64,000 nt of DNA. It comes from Rhynochetos jubatus. Taxonomy: Eukaryota; Chordata; Aves; Eurypygiformes; Rhynochetidae. Location: positions 38,850,665-38,914,664 of the forward strand of contig CM050690.1 of assembly GCA_027574665.1 (NCBI GenBank), given 5' to 3'. The translations under genes and the position numbers were made by a program. The notes under the pieces were generated by a model. The model did no database searches. It saw only the letters and a list, made by a program, of their open reading frames with translations, and was not told the origin of the DNA. Below are positions 12,764 to 24,725 of the stretch, in pieces; position 1 is the stretch's first letter, and each line of letters begins with the position of its first letter.

Positions 12764-14290
12764 AAGAAGGTGTCTTACAGCGTAACAGCAATGAAAGTAA
12801 AAGACAGCTTATGTACGCTTGCTCTTTTGCTCAGTGGTAGCAGTTTTTTACCATAGTAGTTAATACCAGCAAGATATTCGTGTGATATTTGTATGCCCCA
12901 ATATGATTTCATCTTGCATTGTTTTTGTCAATTTTTCTTAGATACGTTATTAGGATGGGACTTCCTTAAACCTAATTTTGATGTTATGTCTTCCCTATGT
13001 TAAGCTTAAACTTGTATGGAATGGCTTATTAGCGGTGGTGTAGGAAACCTCCCAGTTACCCTGTAAACGAGAAGAAAGCAAAATTAAGGAAGGTCATTCT
13101 CTCTTGTCCAACTTTGGTGTTGTGTATTGAGTCTCTGCCCACACTGATGCTCCAGTTTTTCTTTCACAGAGAAAGTGAGATGGAGTGTGGCTGTTTCCAT
13201 CTCTGATGTGCATTGTTAAAATAACTCTGTTCCCAAAACTGTTTGTTAATGGCAGGCTTTGTTGTCACTGGAACAGATGGGTTTTGGAGCAGGACAGGGA
13301 AAAGCATCAGTGGGCATCTGTATTTTCTTCTGTCTTTGTCCAGTCACATCAAGCATTTATTGCATTCCAAATGGCCCAATTTTGCACCTCCCATTCCTCC
13401 TGTAGCATAATGTGCATGAGGTATGTGATGGGTGAGTTTCTCCACATCCCCAGTATCAGAGGATGTTTTGGGCATGTGAAGAGGCAAGGGTGACCACACA
13501 GGGCATCCACAAAGGCAAGTGTGACTTCGTGCATGGGAACCTATGGAAAGAGACAGTGTTCCCTGCTGGTACAGAGCTCTGCAACTTCTCTCCATCTTTG
13601 CAGGGCTTGTCAGACAGCAGGTAATCTGTCTCTGACAGTTTGGGTTTTTAAACAATAGATAAATGAATCGCTCTGCTAGCAAGCAGTAAAATCCAGGCAC
13701 AGCAGCACTGGGGCAGAAGATGGGAGCTAGCTGAGTTTCTCTCAGATGGAAGACATGAATCTTTACATGTCTAGTAACACCCTGTGGGGCTGATTTATTT
13801 GTGCACTCTGGAAATAATGGGTGTGTACTGACAAGCCTTTAAAATCAAGAAAGGGAACTAGACCCTTGTTATAGTGAAAGTGGTGCTGATTCACTAGCCA
13901 TCCAGTTTAATGTACTCCAGATAAAGCAGAAGCTTGAAGTTAGAAGTTAGAGCTGTACTGCTTTCACATTAAAATCTCAGGCTGTTTTTAGCATGTGTCT
14001 TTGAACTGGGTTAACCTTGACTAAGGACTGAACTGACCAACCTCAACAGGGCAGAGGATGAAGGTAGGATAAGGTTCATGGGTAAGGTAAAGACAGGGAG
14101 ATTGCTTACCAGTTAATGTCACAGGCAAAACAGGCTCAACTTAGGGAAAATTAAATTAATTTGTTGCAAATTAAAACAGATTTGGGTAATGAGAAACAAA
14201 TAAAACCCCAGAAAAACTCCAAATCAATACAAAAAACCAAAACACCACCACCTGCTGACAGCACCTTCCCATGCTTAACTTCACTCCTTT

Positions 14291-14690
14291 CATAGGATCG
14301 TAAATGGCTTGGGTTGGAAGGGACCTGAAAGAAAGATCATAAAGTTCCAAACCCCCTGCCATGGGCAGGGACACCTTCCGCTAGATCATGTTGCTCATAG
14401 CCTCATCCAGCCTGGCCTGGAACACTTCCAGGGATGGGGCATCCACAGCTTCTGTGGGCAACCTGTGCCAGTGGCTCTCCATGCTTTCTGTGAAGAATGT
14501 CTTCCTGAAAATCTAAATCCAATCTAAATCTCCCTGCTTTCAGTTTAAAACCTGTTACCCCTTGTCCAGTCACTACAGGTCCTTATAAAAAGTGCCCCCC
14601 CAGCTTTCTTATAGTCCCCTTTCAGATACTGGAAGGTGCTATAATGTCTCCCCCTCTAGCCGCCTTTTCTCCAGGCTTGTTTTGCCAATA
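14291..14690 (-). mobile_element. CR1 LINE fragment, about 400 bp
   Basis: The + strand shows the reverse complement of CR1: GCTTGGGTTGGAAGGGACC, then CCTGCCATGGGCAGGGACAC, then AACACTTCCAGGGATGGGGC. It continues to the CTACAGGTCCTTATAAAAAG and TTTTCTCCAGGCTTG blocks. It breaks off where the retrovirus-like segment begins near 14690. Confidence 0.9.
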
Positions 14691-15500
14691 GAGGGGGTCA
14701 ACCAAAAGGACACAGACACCAAGTTAAAGAAGTAAGCTTATCTTTTACTTATGTTTAAAGCAGTAGAAGAATAAGTGAAATAATACAGCAAGAATAAAAC
14801 ACACCAAGGTAATGCACCTACTGATTACTAGACAGAGTTAGCAATAGTGGTTAAGAAAGATACATCACCAATTGCCCTAATACTTTACCATCATCCAGAT
14901 CAGCACATCAGCTGGGGAGCCTCAGTATGGGGAAGGATCTGGAGAACTGGTCCCAGCAATTGGGAAGTCCTACGCAGTGCATCCACTTGTGGGTGAGGCT
15001 CCAACTTCACTGTGAGAGGGTCCTGCTTTTATACAATTTAACAAACAAATTATATAACGAAAAGGTATGGAAACGTCTGGTAGATTAGCTTCACTCAGTT
15101 TGGACACATCCTAGATCTGGCCAGGATCCTGGAGATATTCAAGGAGGTTTGACTTCACTTCACCCTCCTCTTACATTTTTTCCACAGCCTAGGGAGAAAT
15201 CAAGGGAGTATCTTTATCTATTTGGCTTTGATTACATACCTCCAAAAACAGCCAGACACCTGGCTGCATGGCCTTGACGGTGTGCCTCTAAACAAGGAAA
15301 GTTGGCAGCAAGAATATACACTCATGACATTTCATCCTCACTAATGATTATATTTTATCTACACTACATCTTTCACTAATAATCATACATATTTCACTAA
15401 TGATCATGGATATTTTGCTAATAGTGGATATTCTCGTAGTCATATTTCATGCTGATATGATGCTGGTCAGGAGGTTCAGTCAGAGGTCAACTTTGGTTTG
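14690..15500 (-). mobile_element. Possible LTR or retrovirus-derived segment, antisense
   Basis: This block sits between a CR1 copy and other retrovirus-derived sequence, and it is unlike the flanking intron. On the minus strand there is a TATAAAAG box at 15033-15026 followed by a GC-richer stretch, a layout that would suit an LTR promoter. I cannot place its exact ends or its family, and no protein-coding remains are visible. Confidence 0.35.
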
Positions 15501-15639
15501 AGGCCTGTTGCTCAGGCCTCAGTAAATCAAGGCTGTGGCATGTTCCATGGCAATTTTCTCCAGACATGTTCCTTTGTTCAGGACTTGCCTATCTAGTCAA
15601 CCTTCCTGAGTGGCACAGGGGAATGGGGTTTGCAGTAAG

Positions 15640-15931
15640 TCTGTAAAATCTTCTCTCTGCCACTCCTCTCTCTTCACACTGTCCTCCTGCTTCCAGCACA
15701 GGGCCTCTCCGTAGGCTGCAGTCCTTCAAGAGCTGCTCCAGCATGGTCCCTCCATGGGCTGCAGGGAAATAACTTTTCCCGGGCCTGAAGCACCTCTTTT
15801 CCTCCTTCTTTGAACTCGGTGTTCACACTGCAGTTTCTCACACTTTTTTTCCTTACCTCCTCTGCCTGTGCCATATTTCACCCTTTCTTAAACCTGTTTA
15901 CTGTGAGGCACCACCATTTTGCCTGTGGGGC
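15640..15931. mobile_element. Retrovirus-derived repeat fragment
   Basis: The segment contains the wording CTGCAGTCCTTCAAGAGCTG, then TCCAGCATGGTCCCTCCATG, then GGCTGCAGGG. I recognise this as a dispersed avian endogenous-retrovirus repeat. It is a partial copy and is interrupted on its right by the LTR starting at 15932. No reading frame of interest. Confidence 0.5.
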
Positions 15932-16667
15932 TGTGCTGGTTTTCATCAGGACAGAGTTAATTTCTCCACAGTAGCTGGTACGAGGCTATGGTTTGGATCT
16001 GCCCTGCGAAGAGCGCTGATAACACTGCTGGGTTTAGCTGTTGCTGATGAATACTTGTACCAATTCAAGGGCTTTTTCAGCTTCTGACACTGCACCTGTG
16101 TTCCCAGCTTTCGTGCTGGATGCAATGGTGGGGGACGCAGTCCTATCAGCTAACACAAACTGGCCAAAGGAGTGTTTCATCCCATAGCACGTCATGCTCA
16201 GCATATAAGCTGGGGGTGGGCCTGGGGCCATGTTTGTTAGTTAGTTGTTAGTAGGTGGGTCAGTTGGCTTTTTCAGTCTCTCTCTGGCTCGTGAGTCTTG
16301 CTGGACTCTGCTGCGATCGCTCTCGGGCTCCGGTTCTCAAGCTCTCTGGCTCTGACTCTCACTGCTTGTGACCTGGCTGGGCATTGGTTGCCAGGTGGTG
16401 AGCAATTGCATAATTTGTTTTAATTTTTAATTATTTTCACTATTATTACTATTAATAGTAGTATTTTTTGCTATATATAATTAGTAGTATTGTTAGCATT
16501 ATTAGTATAGTTAATGTTATTAGTATAACTATCTTATTAATTTATATTGAGTTATTAAATTGTCCTTATCTTGGTCCGTGAGTTTCCTTTCTTTTCACCT
16601 GATTGTCCCCGTCCACTGGAGGGGCTCTGTGGTACTTGCTTGCTGACTGGCGTTAAACCACGATACA
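15932..16667 (+). mobile_element. Solo LTR, nearly complete (736 bp)
   Basis: The element starts TGTGCTGGTTTTCATCAGGA and ends TTAAACCACGATACA, giving TG...CA termini. It carries a TATAAG box near 16204, a CTCTGACTCTCACTGCTTG segment, a long AT-rich stretch (16420-16560) and a CCACTGGAGGGGC block near the 3' end. It is the reference copy for the shorter relatives at 8836 and 9282. The five bases on each side do not match, so no target duplication survives. It lies next to other repeats. Confidence 0.8.
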
Positions 16668-16721
16668 GGCTCAGACAATTCCTGCAGGGTGTCCTTGCTG
16701 AATCTGTCGGTGTCTGGCATA

Positions 16722-17185
16722 GAATCACAGAACGGTTTGGGTTGGAAGGGACCTTAAATATTATCGAGTTCCAAGCCCCCTGCCATGGACAGGGACACCC
16801 TCCACTAGGTTGCTCAAAGCCTCATCCATCCTGGCCTTGAAGACAACCAGGGATGGGGCATCCACAGCTTCTCAGGGCAACCTGTTCCAGTGCCTCACCA
16901 CCCTCTCTGTGAAGAATTTTTTCCTGATATCTAGTCTAAATCTTCTCACTTCCAATTTAAACCCATTACCCCTTGTCCTGTCACTATAGACCCTTGTATG
17001 AAGTCCCCCTCCAGCTTCCTTGTAGGCCCCTTCAGGTACTGGAAGGTGCTATAAGGTCTCCCTGGAGCCTTCTCTTCTCCAGGCTGAACAGGCCCAACTC
17101 TCTCAGCCTGTCCCCATAGCAGAGGGGCTCCAGCCCTCTGAGCATCTTCGTGCCCTCCTCTGGACTTGTTTCAACTAGTGAGCAT
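16722..17185 (-). mobile_element. CR1 LINE fragment, about 460 bp
   Basis: The + strand begins with the antisense 3' end (AGAATCACAGAACGGTTTGG), followed by the GGTTGGAAGGGACC block. It proceeds through CTTGTCCTGTCACTATAGAC, TTCAGGTACTGGAAGGTGC and CTCAGCCTGTCCCCATAGC to the CCCTCCTCTGGACTTG block. It is a 5'-truncated copy antisense to MLLT3. Confidence 0.92.
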
Positions 17186-17613
17186 GGGGGAGTCCCTGGC
17201 CTCTCTTCACAGAGGCAGTCTCTGCCTATGTATTTATGGGATGTCAGCAGCATGCAGAATCTTTTACTGCAGGTGGGATGAACTTTCAAGTATACTAGAC
17301 ATTGCTTAGGACAACAGAAAGAGTGCCAAGGACTCAGGTGCCATGGCATGTAGGCAGTGACAATAGAACAAATTGTGCCATTTTCTGAAGGGCTTGGATT
17401 GTATTTGCATGGGAACTGAAAGAAGTGATTTGTTCATGAAACAGGATGGCCATGTGGCTTCATTAGCACATTCCTTGTTGAGAAGACAGATGGATAATAT
17501 TCATTGGAGAAGTTTTACTCTCCTATCAATGTGATTTGCTAGTGCCTTAGGCAGGTGAGACTCTCCCGGTCTGTTAGTAATGTTTGACTGACATTCTTTC
17601 CCTCTTATAACAG

Positions 17614-17733
17614 ATCATAGTATTATCAGATGGCACATCATTCTCTTCAGGACAGAGCCTTCATCTCCCCAGCCTTGCCAGTAACTCCCTGTCTTTTTCT
17701 GAAGTGAAGAAGAAATCATCTCAAGGGCCAAAG
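17614..17733 (+). CDS. MLLT3: Candidate MLLT3 cassette exon (40 codons), ENL-like linker
   Basis: A 120 bp segment with no stop is bordered by a pyrimidine-rich acceptor (CTTTCCCTCTTATAACAG) and a strong donor (AAG|GTGAGA). It would enter and leave in phase 0, matching the junction between the exons ending at 5577 and starting at 25771, so inclusion adds 40 residues without a shift. The peptide begins IIVLSDGTSF and ends LSFSEVKKKSSQGPK. From memory, ENL has VMVMPEGADT at the same point right after the YEATS-terminal GG, and LSAFSDPKKTKPSHGSK just before the next exon. That gives 42 residues against 40 here, with similar ends. Canonical human AF9 goes straight from GG to DPN. I infer an ancestral exon shared by the two paralogues and possibly alternatively spliced. 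Its coding status is unproven without transcripts. Confidence 0.72.
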
Positions 17734-18828
17734 GTGAGATTTATTTTATCCCATGCTGTAGAATACTTGAGCCAGTGGTGCTTTTCTGGGAATTAACTTG
17801 AGAAAAAAAAAAGTAAAAAAAAGTTAGAAGTAAAATCGTTGTCCAGTGATAACAGGTCTTCACATGTTTTTGTTGTGAATTTAACATTCACCACATGAAA
17901 ATAATGCAGAACAAGGATGGTTGTGAGAACAGGTGCCAATGAAGGTACTGCTTTTCTGGTTTTTGTACATGCATAATTGTTTTCCTCCGTTTTCAGAAGG
18001 AATTCTGATGGTCTTTTGTACTAATAGGGGATTCTGGTGATGGAAGTGTGATTTCAGAAACATAAACAATGTTAGAAAATATTATACTAATAATTTCATG
18101 TATTAAGGTTTTTTTTAATAATTTAAAGATAATTGGGTAGAGTGAAACTTGAAGTTGTGTTCTTTAGGATATTTAATTTTGTTTAAATTTCAGCATTAAT
18201 TCTTTACTAGGTGTTTCAAAGTCAGCAATGTGTCATCAGTCTCTTAAGACATCAAATTGAATCCCCAACCCAGAATATGGTAAAAATGTATAGTCCAATG
18301 AACCTTTTGAGTAGTACGAATGGACCTTTCTGAAAGAGCAGATAATTTCTTCAGTTTGACAAAATGAATTAATGATGTGGGAGAATAAATATCATCTTGT
18401 TTATCCAAATAAGAAATGCAACACACTGTCTTGCTTCATAAATATATTAACATATTTGCCTTTTCTCTATTCTGTTAAATTGTTTGGGTTGATTTTCTTG
18501 CTTAGCATCTTGTCAGTTTGCAATGCTTTACTTAATCTTGCCATGCATGTGCTGGGGGATGGGGGTGGGCAATGCCCATTTTTATCAATAACTTTCATGT
18601 TCTTTAGCTGTGCCAAATCTTGTGCCTTGTGAGAACTGTTAGGCAATGAACTATGGGTATGCCTAAACGTTGATAATAATGTATCACAACAGTAAGGATG
18701 TATAGCGGGGAGAAAGTGGTTCTGCTCTGATACTGAAGATAGTTACTTTGACACTCTAAAATCTGTGATAGGGGTTCTTGTGAGGTTGGGTAGTTCTCCA
18801 GAGTTCAGTTTCCAATCCTTTTTTCAGA

Positions 18829-18986
18829 ATCATGGAATCATAGAATGGTTTGGGTTGGCAGGGACCTTAAAGACCACCCCACCACCTTGGGCAGGGACAC
18901 CCTCCACTAGACCAGGTTGCTCCAAGCCTCATCCAGCCTGGCCTGGAACACTTCCAGGGGTGGGGCACCCACAGCTTCTCTGAGGA
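18829..18986 (-). mobile_element. CR1 LINE fragment, short
   Basis: The + strand shows AATCATGGAATCATAGAATG (the antisense octamer tail), then GGTTTGGGTTGGCAGGGACC and the CTCCACTAGACCAGGTTGC block. It ends at GGGGCACCCACAGCTTCTC. About 155 bp; antisense to MLLT3. Confidence 0.92.
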
Positions 18987-20810
18987 GAGAAGAAGATTCA
19001 GCTGTATGTTGATTCACCCATGTCTTGCATTGCATGCCACAGCAGGCATACTAAGGCTTTGCCCAAGTAAGCAACCCAAACACCTGCGGAAGGACTTTAA
19101 GGAGGTACAGACATGATACCAAGTCCTACAATAATGCTCTGTCTAGTAACTCTACACCATGGGAAGTCCTAAATCTTCAATTTCTAAATTCTTTCATAAG
19201 CAAATGCTTACCTGGCATATCATTTTCTGAACCATATGTGGCCAATGAAATTTTGTCTGGTGCAGAAACCTGGCAAGTGTGGAGTGTGGCTGAGGTGAAT
19301 GGAGTGTTGCATATTTGCTGCACTCATCCTTATAAGTGAGTGTTTGAAATCTTTCATTTTTGCTGAAGCAACCCAACAACCTTCAGTGAGTTTGACCCAT
19401 AGGAGGAAGCTGTGGGGGGTCAGTTTGAGGTTAGATTGTGCATCACATCTCAGGATTGTACTCAATATCTGTAAAATTGTTACCCAGGAATGTTTTTTAA
19501 CTATTTGGTTTCATAATAGGGATGTTCAGCAGTAATGAAATAGTTCCTTTTTTGACCTTGTGTGCTGTTCACTGGAGTCTTTAATAGTGAGAGGAGATGT
19601 TATATCAGTACACTGTTTCTTGCCAGTCAGTATGAATATTCAATTTTCCCCCTCCCCAGCAATTTTTGTCACTTCCTGTCCAACATAAAACACACAGTAA
19701 TCAGCAACTGTACTTGATCGCATAGAGTTTTAATTATCTGTCTTACTGAGGATCATCAGCTATTTTTGAGAAATAGAAACATAAAGTAATCTTGGTTTTA
19801 ATATAACAAAAAAGTTTGGGGTTTCTATTGTAATTCGTTGGAGCTGAGAACCCTTGTATTTTTGCTTTGCATGGGCGACAGGAGAGTTCCAGACATCTGA
19901 ATAGATTTTTGTTTATATTATGTGGAATAACCCCAGTCATGAAACAGCTTCGGCATCCAAATTTCTTTTAGATATGCCTCTAGAACAGGATCTGTGGAAA
20001 GGTCTTGGTACTTCTTTGGTGTAAGTTATCTGTACCAAAACTGTGGGTGCGTGTACTCCAGGTGTCGGTACTGGATGATTTAGGGATTTTTCTACTGCAG
20101 CAATAGCCCGTTGATGTGCTCAGCTTGATTTTGATTTGCCTGTGAATACCAAAGGAAGCTTTGAGGTCAGTTTTAAACTCTGAGTATGGAAAACCAGAAC
20201 CTAAGAATATTTGCTTACCTATTTGCCAATTATAAAGCACCACAGAGACCTTCTGGTTAGAGGACAATTGCATTCAAGACTGTAAAATCAGTGCAGCAGA
20301 GTGGTATTGTTGGTTTAGCATTCACTTATTGAAAAATACAATGCAATATGAAGTAAGAGAGCTGTCAGATTGCTTTCTGACACATCCTTTTTTGAAATAT
20401 GTATTAAAAAATAGATATATTTGTATTTCTGTGGTTCCATGATTTTGTGTTAAATTTAATGAAGATGGTATTAGTGAGTGCTCCCAGTACTGTGAATCTA
20501 AACCAGACCTTTAGCCTTGGAAATACAGAGGACAAGCAGAAATGTAGAAAACCTTACTTCATGAATTTTTCGGAATACAAAAATAGGTGCAGGATAGCTA
20601 CAGATACTTTTGTTGCTTTTAAATCAGTTGTATCACAGTGCCTGTTTCTATTATGTAAATACTATGTGCACAGAATGAAGTGAAAGAGTTTGATTAGTTT
20701 TGTTGGGTTGATTGTCTTTTGGAACGAGTTGTAGTGTCAGCTGCAGTGAAATGAGGTTTACTTTACAAACAAAAAAACCCCAAAGCTCTTATTCCCATGT
20801 GTGACTAGGG

Positions 20811-20829
20811 AAAAAAAAAAAAAAAAAAA
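20811..20829 (+). repeat. Poly-A tract
   Basis: A run of about nineteen A residues in intron 4. No retrotransposon body is attached on its 5' side that I can recognise. Confidence 0.85.
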
Positions 20830-23412
20830 GCTTTATGCTCCCATTTTTGGCTATCTCTGTCAAACCAGTGAGCCTTGTAATTCTCCATCTGCTTCTAGTT
20901 CTCCTGATGTCATTGGTAATAATATTTTGGTGGGCTGGACAGACTGAAGTGTGGAAAGCTTTGTGAATGTGCAATACAGTAATAATCTGTAAAGAGAACT
21001 AGCAGCAGGTAAATTAATTTCCAGTGTGCATCTAACAAGAAGAATATCTCAGTGTTTGTGGCTTTAAAAAGGTGGTGTTTTGGAGTTTTCTTCTCCCAGA
21101 TCAGCTAGTATTTTTATTCAAGAGTAGACACATTTGTAAGCAACAGAAATCTGAAATTCCTTGAGCAAGTCATTGCTTTCAGATATCTTTCCTCTTAAGA
21201 ACAAGAAGCATATTTGAGACTAATTTAATTCCATTGGCCTGAAGATGGATACGTTATTTCCGTAGGCATAACATTTGAAGAAATGCTTTTTTATTACAAA
21301 TGAAAACAATGCATTTTTTTGTGATCACTAATCCTAAATTTATCGACTAAACCCAGGGTATGGTAGACTGGCATGTTCATGCCAGTGTGCTCAGTTTAAT
21401 GACTTCATAAAATTTAATGAACCACCCCTACCTCTCCCCATTTGCTTCATTCGCTCATTAGGTTCCTAATGTCTGACAGCAACTGGAGAGGTTTGAAATG
21501 ATTTCAAGAGGATATTGTTTATTCAAACTCATGTTCAACCAAACTGGGAATTACATTTTGTGGTGTGAAGTCAAATCCAACCCTACAAGACATAAAGAGA
21601 GTTGAACACTATTTTTTGCCTTTTAGTTACAGAATTGTTTTAACCTGCAAATGTATTACCTGTTGAGCAGCTCTCAGGGTGCATTTGGATCTCTCAGATT
21701 TACAGGATAATGTACTCTGTGATTTAAACTTTATTTCATGAGCTCATTAAGAAATAATAATAAAAAAAAAGCCGTGACAATCAGGGCTCAGTCCCCTTTG
21801 CCCAGACTCACCTGTCACGTGAATTCACTTTTTCATCACTCAAATCATATGGTTTCATAACTTATAACCTGTAACTCTCAAACCATTCACTTAGGAGCAA
21901 AAAAAAGTTACCTAGCTGAGTGCTCATCCTTCCTTCTCCATCACGGTGCACGCGTGCCCTGTATCGCAGTGGGAAACATGAAAGCCTCAGCAGTCCAGCT
22001 GCTAACGGATCCACTTCAAAAGCTGGTTTTTTTGCTATGCTGATGTTTTATATCTTCCAGCTTGGAGGTTTGGTTTATATAATTTACGTAAGTTAGCCAG
22101 ACGAAGGCATGGCCACAGGAGACAGCAATCTGCAGGTGATCATGGCTGCATATGGGCCCTTTAACTCCGGCCACCCCTCCTGCCTACCTGGTGCTCTCAC
22201 TGCTGCCAGCAGACGTCAAGTCTTAGCATGGGCTGTGTTAGCCAAAACCAGAGCAGGAGCTGGGTGTAACAGTTACAGCAGCACTGTTTTTCTCTGTTGG
22301 TTAAACCCTACATTTTGTCCATGCTTCCTAAAATATTTTTATTTAAAGATCTGTTAGTATGGCTCTAAGAAAGGGGTTATGTATCTTGAAGTACTATATG
22401 TACACGGTGTTACTTGGCTTAAAAAAGAAAACATCTGCAGGTATTTTAACATGCATATAATCATTTGTATTATTCTTTCGATGTTTGTTATGCAATGTAT
22501 CAAAGCCTAATGTTCACTTGGATTGCTTCAGTATTTGATGAATACACAAATGTAAGCTCTGGTGTGTAAATATCTCACCTGTCAAAACCCCACCATCTCC
22601 ATTTTACATACCAGCTTGAGAAAAGACTATTTGTTCCTCTTAGCAGTAATACATGATTCGCTCTAGTTCCTTGCAACACTTCTTAAAGTGGGAAGGAAAA
22701 GAAATATTTCAAAACACACTGTTAGATTCTGATCAATAAGAAAATGGATTCAAAATACATTCTGATTTTTGGTACATAATCTGAATATTTAGCCACATTT
22801 CTTCCCCACCACTCTTCCACATTCATCATTAGGTTTGATACAGTTTTTCCGGTAAATATATTTGGGGTTTTTTTCTGTCTTACAAATTTTATGTTCTTCT
22901 AGCTGTTTCCTGGGTCATTGCTGGCTTCTGTTAGGGTCATTGCAGAAACTTAGGTATTAATAAAAGATACTGTTTTTTATTTACAGAATTAATGCAGATC
23001 TAAAAGCAATGGATTTGCTGTGTTAATGAGTGTAGAGAGCATGGCAGGAGTGTATATATATGTCTATAAGTATGTCATATACTTGTACTATAATTTCTAT
23101 GAAAACATCAGCATTAATGTTGTAGATAAGTCTGATTTTAAACTTGAAAAGGAAAGAGAGATCTCAAGTTCTGATTGGGTTTTGTCCTACTGTGCCCCAG
23201 ACCATATTTCCCAGCTCTCATCTGCAGGAAAACCACTAGAATGAGTCTCTGCTTTTGGAGCAATTCACAATACGTGGTAAGAAGACCAATAAGAAACATA
23301 AGGACTCCATCTAATATATTAATGGCACATATCTTACTCCTCCCCAGGCCAGCATTACAGCTCTGGCAAGATAGAGCAAGATGTGAAGATAAAAATATCA
23401 ATAATTAATTCA

Positions 23413-23620
23413 TCTCATAGAATGGTTTGGGTTGGAAGGGACCTTAAAGACCATCTAGTTCCAACTGCCCTGCCATGGGCAGGGACACCCTCCACTAGAC
23501 CAGGTTGCTCAAAGCCTCATCCAGCCTGGCCTTGGACACTTCCAGGAATGGGGCATCCACAGCTTCCCTGGGCAACCTGTTCCAGTGCCTCACAATCCTC
23601 ATAGTGAATATTTTCTTCCT
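23413..23620 (-). mobile_element. CR1 LINE fragment, about 200 bp
   Basis: The + strand reads CTCATAGAATGGTTTGGGTT, then CTGCCATGGGCAGGGACACC and GGGCAACCTGTTCCAGTGCC. The match fades after CCTCATAGTGAATATTTTC. Antisense to MLLT3. Confidence 0.92.
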
Positions 23621-24556
23621 ACTTCCTTTCATATGTCAACCGTTGGGTCTTATCTTGCATCAAACAAAATATGGAGCTTACTTTTTTTCCCCCTCCAAAT
23701 AAAAAACTCCAAAAAACAAACAAAACACCAGGGAAGGACTTTTGACTTAAGCAAAACACCTCAATAAATGATTAGTGCTTTTTATTTTTGTTTGTTTTTT
23801 ATTACTGGCCTAGGAAATGAGGAAGTGCCTTATGTTCAGACATTCAAATGTCATCATAATATTGTTCACTGTTGATGCTTTTGCCCATTGTTAATGTTGA
23901 TTCATATAGATTATATAGATAGATTTCCAAATCTGACTCAAAAATACATTTGCAATACTGATGCAAGAAATAGCAAAAGCACGATTGAATAATTGGTACA
24001 GCACTGTGTGAAAATATGTTTCACTAATGAGTTCAGATAATGAGAAGGGAAAACCAGTTAAAAATAAATATTTTTAATTAAAAATTTCCCCCTATTGCTA
24101 CAGAGGAGAACGGATGTGTATAAACTATTTATGTCCTACAGCATTAAATACTGGCTTAACACATCCCTATTGAACATGTAATAAGTAGTTAGTTATCTGC
24201 TAACAGGGAGTACACAAGTGAATGTATTCTCAGTCTTTATTTCTCCTATTGTTGACACAACTTTCATTAGACAGACTAATTCTCCTTTATTTTATTGGGT
24301 GAGGTTTTTTCAGAGCAGTTCTACTGACTGTTTTTAAAATTAGTTGGCCCCCAAAGAGGTCGCGGCTGGCCATGTCCTGCTTTCGTCCTTCAGTTTCCAG
24401 TGCATTGCTGCTATTTCATCTACGCTGCGGGTAAAACGGTGGTTAAGTAAGGGGGAAGAAAAGCTAAATATGTTTTTTTCCCTTCTGCCATTCTGTAAAT
24501 CTGTGACAGTATTAGACAATGAGGTAAACCACTTAGACATGTATACTAGAGGGTGG

Positions 24557-24725
24557 TTGTGCTTTAACACTGGTGGACAGCTGAGCCCCACACGGCCTCT
24601 TGCTCACTCCGCCCCAGTGGGATGGAGAATTGGAAGGGTAAGGGAGAAAACTCATGGGTTGAGATAAAGGCAGTTTAATACAGCTAGTGTGAAGAAAATT
24701 AACTCTATCCCAGCCAAAACCAGTA
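24557..24725 (-). mobile_element. Internally deleted LTR, antisense
   Basis: Read on the minus strand, this begins ACTGGTTTTGGCTGGGATAG and continues AGTTAATTTTCTTCACACTA, the 5' end of an avian LTR. It then passes directly to the LTR 3' region (TTAAACTGCCTTTATCTCAA, followed by CCCATGAG). It finishes near the GTGTTAAAGCACAACC end. Both ends are kept while several hundred bases of the centre are gone, leaving about 170 bp. Confidence 0.65.

Noticed and set aside
15927-16672. Target duplication around the 736 bp LTR
   Set aside because: GGGGC on the left and GGCTC on the right do not match, so it was not claimed.
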